DNA of 64,000 nt, taken from the NCBI GenBank assembly GCA_963781345.1, contig CAWAFQ010000014.1:124001-188000 (forward strand), read 5' to 3'. Below the pieces are notes generated by a model. The model did not search any database, was not told the origin of the DNA, and was given only the letters and a program-made list of their open reading frames with translations. The position numbers and the translations under genes were made by a program. This stretch comes from JBBRHQ01 sp963781345 (GTDB taxonomy: Bacteria > Actinomycetota > Thermoleophilia > Solirubrobacterales > 70-9). Below, piece by piece: positions 59,868 through 64,000 of the stretch; the first letter of the stretch is position 1; the number at the start of each line of letters is the position of its first letter.

Positions 59868-60380
59868 TCAGTAGGTCAGCCGGTAGAGGAGGCCGACGAT
59901 CGTGATCGCGACGATCAGCGCCAGCAGGATCCAGGCCGCGAGGCGGGCGGGGCTCGGGCCCTCGGCCGGCCGCCTCGCCTCGTCATCCCCCTCGCCCTCG
60001 GTCCCGGCCAGCAACTCGCGCGCGGCCTCGGCGCCCGCCTCGGGGACGAGGAGGTCGCGGGGACCCGCGGCGAGGAAGTCGGGGACGTCGAAGCCCCTGC
60101 TGCGCTTGAGGAAGCTCGGGATCCCCTCCTCGAGCAGCAGTCCCTGCATCAGCTCGGCCTCGGATTGGTTGCGGGCCCAGCCGACCTTGACCGGCTCACC
60201 GCGGGTGTAGGAGGGCTTGATCTTCCGCATGCGTTCGTGTGTCTCGGTGATCGGGCCCTCTCCCGCCGTGCCTGCGTAGACGAGGGGCATCTCGCATCTC
60301 GGGCAGAAGCGCTCAGAGAGCGGGTAGGAGATCGCGCAACGGGGGCAGACCAGCGGCCCGCCGCCGCTAACCCCCGACAA
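59868..60380 (-). CDS. Zinc-ribbon membrane protein with DUF2007-like domain
   Basis: About 170 residues. An N-terminal zinc ribbon (LVCPRCAISYPLSERFCPRCEMPL), a middle domain similar to the DUF2007 signal-transducing fold (VGWARNQSEAELMQGLLLEEGIPSFL) and a C-terminal membrane helix (LAAWILLALIVAITIVGLLY). The start is unsure: TTG 60380 overlaps the upstream protease gene by 14 bases; an ATG at 60431 would overlap by 65. Follows mec on the same strand. Function unknown. Confidence 0.65.
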   Translation of the reverse strand: MSGVSGGGPLVCPRCAISYPLSERFCPRCEMPLVYAGTAGEGPITETHERMRKIKPSYTRGEPVKVGWARNQSEAELMQGLLLEEGIPSFLKRSRGFDVPDFLAAGPRDLLVPEAGAEAARELLAGTEGEGDDEARRPAEGPSPARLAAWILLALIVAITIVGLLYRLTY

Positions 60381-60765
60381 TGGACTCGATCCCGCTGATC
60401 TCCCCGTCGCGGATCCAGAAGCCGCGGACATCCGGCGCCTCGGGATCTTCGAGCGAGACGATCACGTAGACGGCGTCGGGCCAGCCGGCGAGGTTGACGT
60501 CGGTCTGGGACGGATAGGCGGCCGACTTCGTGTGGGAGTGGTAGATCGCAACAAGCTCCTCGCCGGCATCCTCGATCTCGCGCATCAGCCGGAACTGCTC
60601 GCCGGGGGCGATCGAGTAGCGCAGCGGGCTGGCCTCCGCGTTGGTGGCGCGGTAGACCGTGGCCGCGGCCCCGTCGCCCCCGCCGACCATCCCGCAGCAC
60701 TCGTTCGGGGCCTCCTCACGTGCGTGGGCAACCATCTCCTCGATCAGGCTCTCTGCGAACTTCAT
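60367..60765 (-). CDS. mec: JAMM/MPN metalloprotease, Mec-like
   Basis: A 132-residue JAMM (Mov34/MPN) zinc protease. The catalytic set is visible: Glu in APNECCGMVGG and YHSHTKSAAYPSQTDVN (HxH, Ser, Asp). In M. tuberculosis the homologous Mec cleaves cysteine from the CysO-cysteine adduct made by CysM. The gene lies about 55 bases after cysM, but no cysO gene is between them. A further possible substrate is the MoaD-MoaE fusion at 30.6 kb. Confidence 0.88.
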   Translation of the reverse strand: MKFAESLIEEMVAHAREEAPNECCGMVGGGDGAAATVYRATNAEASPLRYSIAPGEQFRLMREIEDAGEELVAIYHSHTKSAAYPSQTDVNLAGWPDAVYVIVSLEDPEAPDVRGFWIRDGEISGIESIVGG

Positions 60766-60820
60766 CGCGGCGGCGAGGCTAGACGATTGTCCCGCGGCGG
60801 CCGTGCGGGGAAGGGAGGGC

Positions 60821-61786
60821 CTACCACCAGACGGTCGAGTCGATCCCCTCGAGCTCTTCGATCGGCTTCGTGTAGACGCCGGAGGAGAGGTACTTCCAGC
60901 CGTCGTCGGGGATCAGGAAGACGACGTTGCCCTCGTCGAGCTCGCCGGCGATGCGAGCCGCGATCGCGGCGATCGCCCCCGAGGAGACGCCGGCGAAGAC
61001 GCCCTCCTCGTTGAGCAACCGCTTCGTCCAGATGATCGCGTCGCGGTTGGAGACCATGATCTTGCGGTCGAGGAGCGAGAGGTCGATGATCGGCGGGATG
61101 AAGCCGTCGTCGAGGGAGCGAAGGCCCTGGACCAGCTCGCCCTGCATCGGCTCGGCGGCGACTATCATCGTCTCCGGGTTGGCCTCCTTCAGCCGGCGGC
61201 CATTGCCCATCAGTGTGCCACCGGTTCCGAGGCCGGCAACGAAGGCGGTGACCTCGTCGAGCTCCTCGAGGATCTCGACCGCCGTGCCCTCGTAGTGGGC
61301 GCGCGGGTTGGCCTCGTTGCCGTACTGATAGGGCATGTAGTACCGCGGGTCGACGGCCATCTCCAGCGCCACCTCGACCGCGCCGTTGGAGCCCTTGGCG
61401 CCCTCCGAGTAGACGATCTCTGCCCCGTACATGCGCAGCAGCTGGGTCCGCTCCTCGGTCACGTTGTCGGGCATCACGACCTTCAGCGGGTAGCCCCGGC
61501 GGCGGCAGATCATCGCCAGCGAGATGCCGGTGTTGCCGGAGGTCGGCTCGAGGATCGTCTGCCCCGGCTCGATCGCTCCCTGCTCCTCGGCGCTCTCGAT
61601 CAGAGAACGCGCGACCCGGTCCTTGACCGATCCGGTCGGGTTGGTCCCCTCGAGCTTGGCGTAGATGCGGACCCCGGGCTTCGGCGAGAGCCGCTGCAGC
61701 TCGACAAGGGGGGTGTTGCCGATCGCCTCGACGATGTCGCCGAAGCGGCCGCCGCATGGTCTGTTGAGTAGATCGTCGTGGAGCAT
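60821..61786 (-). CDS. cysM: PLP-dependent cysteine synthase CysM-like
   Basis: A 321-residue fold-type II PLP enzyme. PLP Lys in LEGTNPTGSVKDRVARSLIE, the substrate loop EPTSGNTGISLAMIC and the phosphate-binding GLGTGGTLMGNGRRL are clear. YQYGNEANPRAHYEGTA and the C-terminal VWW resemble the CysM of mycobacteria that uses O-phosphoserine and a protein thiocarboxylate, instead of sulfide. Association with the Mec protease supports this subtype. The classical CysK activity is the alternative. Confidence 0.88.
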   Translation of the reverse strand: MLHDDLLNRPCGGRFGDIVEAIGNTPLVELQRLSPKPGVRIYAKLEGTNPTGSVKDRVARSLIESAEEQGAIEPGQTILEPTSGNTGISLAMICRRRGYPLKVVMPDNVTEERTQLLRMYGAEIVYSEGAKGSNGAVEVALEMAVDPRYYMPYQYGNEANPRAHYEGTAVEILEELDEVTAFVAGLGTGGTLMGNGRRLKEANPETMIVAAEPMQGELVQGLRSLDDGFIPPIIDLSLLDRKIMVSNRDAIIWTKRLLNEEGVFAGVSSGAIAAIAARIAGELDEGNVVFLIPDDGWKYLSSGVYTKPIEELEGIDSTVWW

Positions 61787-61846
61787 CGCCGGGCCCTCTC
61801 TGGGGGGTGGGTACGAACTCTACTTCAGAAAGTGTAGTGGGGGCAG

Positions 61847-61876
61847 TTGCGCCTGACTCGCCCCAGCCGGTAGATT
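61847..61876 (+). promoter_or_regulatory. Possible promoter of the binding-protein gene
   Basis: TTGCGC (61847-61852) and TAGATT (61871-61876) spaced by 18 bases, about 40 bases before the start codon. Modest match. A dyad CTAC/GTAG at 61820-61837 lies farther upstream in the same divergent gap. Confidence 0.35.
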
Positions 61877-61914
61877 CGGCCCGTCTGCAAACCTTGGATC
61901 GGAGGAATCTCTTG

Positions 61915-62760
61915 ATGAGCAAGTCCCGGCTTTGGGCCGTAGTCGCGGCCCTGGCGCTAACGATTGGCGTCCTGTTCGCCGCCGGTTGCGGCAGCAGCGA
62001 CAGCAGTACGACCAGCGGTGGGACCGGCGCGAGCGCCGACCTCGGCCTGAAGTCGAGCGGCAAGCTACTGGTCGGATCAGATATCCCCTATCCACCCTTC
62101 GAGTTCGGCAACCCGCCCGCCTACGACGGTTTCGATGTGAACCTCACCGACGAGATTGCGAAGAGGCTCGGCCTGAGCGTCACCTGGCAGGACACGCCGT
62201 TCAACACGATCTTCGTCAACCTCGACGCCGGCCAGTTCGACATGGTCGCCTCGGCCAGCACGATCACCCCGGAACGCCAGCAGACGGTCGATTTCTCCGA
62301 CCCCTACTACGAGGCGCAGCAGGCGCTGATGGTTGCTCCGGGCAGCGATATCAAGTCGGTCCAGGATCTATCCGGCAAGACGGTCGGAGCTCAGGACGGC
62401 ACGACGGGTGAGGCGTACGCCAAGGACAACACCGACGCCGCGACGGTCCAGCGGTACCCGCAGGGCCCCGACGTGATCAACGCGGTGAAGACGGGTCAGG
62501 TCGACGCCGGGATCCTCGATCAGCCGGTCGCCCAGGACGCGGTCGACAAGCAGGGAGGGATCGAGATCCCGGCGATCATTCCGACCGGCGAGCTCTACGG
62601 GCTCGCGTTCAGCAAGGACAACGACGCGCTCCGCGAGGCCGTCAACAAGGAGCTGAAGGCGATGGAGGCCGACGGCGCGCTCGACAAGATCTACCAGAAG
62701 TGGTTCAAGGTCAACGCGCCGAAGAACGTCGTCGACGGCACGACTCCCCCGGTGGGCTGA
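61915..62760 (+). CDS. Polar amino-acid ABC transporter substrate-binding lipoprotein
   Basis: A 281-residue solute-binding protein of the SBP_bac_3 family. Lipoprotein signal with lipobox LFAAGCGSS; mature part with LLVGSDIPYPPFEFG, YDGFDVNLTDEIAKRLGL, FDMVASASTITPERQQTVDFSDPYY and LDKIYQKWF. It binds a polar amino acid; which one is unknown. ATG 61915 lies eight bases after GGAGGA. A terminator-like hairpin separates it from the permease gene, which would favour excess binding protein. Confidence 0.9.
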   Translation: MSKSRLWAVVAALALTIGVLFAAGCGSSDSSTTSGGTGASADLGLKSSGKLLVGSDIPYPPFEFGNPPAYDGFDVNLTDEIAKRLGLSVTWQDTPFNTIFVNLDAGQFDMVASASTITPERQQTVDFSDPYYEAQQALMVAPGSDIKSVQDLSGKTVGAQDGTTGEAYAKDNTDAATVQRYPQGPDVINAVKTGQVDAGILDQPVAQDAVDKQGGIEIPAIIPTGELYGLAFSKDNDALREAVNKELKAMEADGALDKIYQKWFKVNAPKNVVDGTTPPVG

Positions 62761-62783
62761 GTCGGTCCGACGGCAAGCAGTCA

Positions 62784-62813
62784 GGAAAGGGCGCCGATTC
62801 GGGCGCCCTTTCC
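62784..62813 (+). terminator. Terminator / attenuator between binding protein and permease genes
   Basis: Stem GGAAAGGGCGCC (62784-62795) and GGCGCCCTTTCC (62802-62813) with a six-base loop, followed by TTTGCCC. Located 24 bases after the stop; partial read-through would set the gene dosage of the transporter parts. Confidence 0.75.
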
Positions 62814-62844
62814 TTTGCCCGGCCAGGTCGAATAGGGTGAGCGT

Positions 62845-62888
62845 AGAGCCGGGCGTCGCCCGACCGGAGAGAGCCGGGCGTCGCCCGA
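62845..62888. repeat. Two-copy tandem repeat with internal hairpins before the permease gene
   Basis: AGAGCCGGGCGTCGCCCGA is present at 62845-62863 and 62870-62888 (25-base period). Each unit contains CGGGCG-T-CGCCCG, able to form a small hairpin. Located within 26-70 bases of the permease start; may act on mRNA stability or translation. Confidence 0.6.
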
Positions 62889-62913
62889 TCAGAGCTAGGT
62901 GAAGAGGAGCGAG

Positions 62914-63654
62914 ATGAGCGTAATCATCAAGCAGTACTTCGATTTCAACATCATCAGCGACAACTTCAGCGAGGTGATGCAGGGCTTCTGGCAGACCATC
63001 CTTCTCTCGTTGATCGGCGGATTCTTCGCGCTTCTGTGGGGCCTGGTCCTGTCCCTGATTCGCCAGCTCCCGGGTCGCGCCTTCGCCCCGCTCCGAGGGC
63101 TGGCGATCGCGTATATCGACGCCTTCCGCGGCATCCCGATGCTGCTCGTGCTGCTGCTCGTCTCCACCGGTCTCGCCGCCCTGTCCTCGGACGGAGTCAT
63201 ACCCGAGTTCATCGGCCAGCCGACATTCTTCGGGAAGACCTCCCCGTTCTGGTGGGGCATCTACGCGCTTGTGATCACCTACGGGGCCTACATGGCCGAG
63301 GTCTACCGCGCAGGACTGGAGGCGGTGCCGCGCGGGCAGATGGAGGCCGCCCGATCTCTGGGGATGAGTCATGGCCAGGCGATGCGCCACGTGATCGTTC
63401 CCCAGGCGGTGACCAAGGTGATCCCGCCGCTGCTGAACGACTTCATCGCGCTGATGAAGGACACCTCGCTGGTCAGCGTCATCGGCTTCATCGAGGTCGT
63501 CCAGGCGGGCAAGGACATCCAGTCGGCGACCTTCAACAGCTCCGCCCTGACCCTTGGCGCCGTCCTCTTCCTGCTGACGACGATCCCGCTGGCGCGCATC
63601 GTCGACAAGATGATCTCCGGGCAGAGCTCGAAGACCCAGCGGGCAATCCCGTGA
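62914..63654 (+). CDS. Polar amino-acid ABC transporter permease
   Basis: A 246-residue permease of the HisM/GlnP type with about five helices. The EAA loop is EAARSLGMSHGQAMRHVIVPQAV, and FWQTILLSLIGGFFALLWGLVLSLIR and AYIDAFRGIPMLLVLLLV are typical. ATG 62914 follows GAGGAG; an upstream ATG 62899 is in the same frame. It is followed after 19 bases by the ATPase gene. Confidence 0.9.
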   Translation: MSVIIKQYFDFNIISDNFSEVMQGFWQTILLSLIGGFFALLWGLVLSLIRQLPGRAFAPLRGLAIAYIDAFRGIPMLLVLLLVSTGLAALSSDGVIPEFIGQPTFFGKTSPFWWGIYALVITYGAYMAEVYRAGLEAVPRGQMEAARSLGMSHGQAMRHVIVPQAVTKVIPPLLNDFIALMKDTSLVSVIGFIEVVQAGKDIQSATFNSSALTLGAVLFLLTTIPLARIVDKMISGQSSKTQRAIP

Positions 63655-63673
63655 TCGCGGGTATGGTGATGTC

Positions 63674-64000
63674 ATGAGCGAGGCATTCATCGGGCTGAGG
63701 GGCATCTGCAAGCGCTACGGCGACCTCGAGGTCCTTCGCGGGATCGACGCCGACATCAAGAAGGGCGAGGTCGTCTGCGTGATCGGGCCGAGCGGCTCGG
63801 GCAAGAGCACGCTGCTGCGCTGCACCAACCTGCTGGAGGCGCCGGACGAGGGCGTGATCGTCCTCGACGGCAAGGAGATCAACGTCAAGGGCGGGGATGT
63901 CGACTACCTGCGCAAGAACGTCGGCATGGTCTTCCAGTCGTTCAACCTCTTCCCGCACAAGAGTGCGGTCGAGAACGTCTCGATGGCCCCGCAGATGGTC
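63674..64000 (+). CDS. Polar amino-acid ABC transporter ATP-binding protein (partial, runs off the window)
   Basis: The first 109 residues of an ABC ATPase of the GlnQ/HisP type. Walker A GPSGSGKSTLLRCTNLLE and Q-loop MVFQSFNLFPHKSAVENV are present; signature and Walker B lie beyond the end. ATG 63674 (MSEAFIGLRGICKRYG) chosen; it completes the operon with the binding protein and permease. Confidence 0.92.
   Translation, partial: MSEAFIGLRGICKRYGDLEVLRGIDADIKKGEVVCVIGPSGSGKSTLLRCTNLLEAPDEGVIVLDGKEINVKGGDVDYLRKNVGMVFQSFNLFPHKSAVENVSMAPQMV

Noticed and set aside
62845..62888. CRISPR-like repeats
   Set aside because: Only two copies with a six-base gap and no cas genes; the repeats contain simple hairpins.

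Overview
The window is about 70% GC, densely packed with genes, and rich in GTG and TTG starts and ATGA/GTGA stop-start overlaps. It looks like a chromosomal segment of an actinobacterium, most likely class Thermoleophilia (Solirubrobacterales or relatives). The best lineage marker I recognise is the secreted protein at 21853-22470, whose 'SRLSYANVIATIAVFFALAGG' type N-terminus followed by NSVG/GAV/LTGAQI-like repeats is typical of that class. The KdpB, Suf-with-Rieske, GlnT and CysM/Mec types fit. I saw no rRNA, tRNA, CRISPR array, prophage or insertion sequence.

Layout. 1-6.5 kb: Kdp potassium uptake (kdpC end, kdpB, an unknown gene, a stand-alone KdpD sensor domain, a universal stress protein), facing a kdpE-like regulator and a DUF4118 histidine kinase. 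6.5-18.3 kb: a glutamine / gamma-glutamyl nitrogen cluster on the minus strand (Amt transporter, three small membrane proteins, class I amidotransferase, type III glutamine synthetase, three separate glutamate-synthase-like subunits, a small acidic protein, an FAD oxidoreductase) with a divergent GAF-GAF-PucR regulator. 18.3-20.6 kb: small membrane and sensor-like proteins and a CPA1 antiporter. 20.6-32.2 kb: a molybdenum island (moaA, ModE-like regulator, modABC, a molybdopterin oxidoreductase, mobA, moeA, fused moaD-moaE, moaC, mogA).

32.3-44.4 kb: mixed metabolism and membrane genes: EamA transporter, WS/DGAT acyltransferase, ispH, a GH9 glycosidase, a thioredoxin-fold protein lacking its cysteines, a haem-oxygenase-fold oxidase, a sedolisin, and an uncharacterised cupredoxin / polytopic membrane protein cluster. 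44.4-56.1 kb: the SUF Fe-S assembly genes in separate blocks (Rieske-sufB-sufD; sufU; rrf2-sufC-sufS), with an ApbE / haem-membrane operon and an OmpR-type two-component system between them. 56.1-64 kb: GNAT, NarL-type two-component system, PRC-barrel protein, HtpX, Mec protease and CysM, and a polar amino-acid ABC transporter that runs off the window.

Two cross-cutting observations stand out. First, a shared motif (AAAWCCTAG, six bases, AGTCGG) lies upstream of both main suf blocks and its half-site resembles the IscR type 1 consensus, so the Rrf2 protein at 55660-56130 is a good candidate for a common regulator. Second, several otherwise well conserved genes (kdpC, kdpB, moaA, ispH, the amidotransferase at 13.1-13.8 kb, the GH9 gene) are interrupted by frameshifts, nearly all in the direction expected from one extra base. 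As ispH and moaA are among them, sequence or assembly errors are more likely than true decay.
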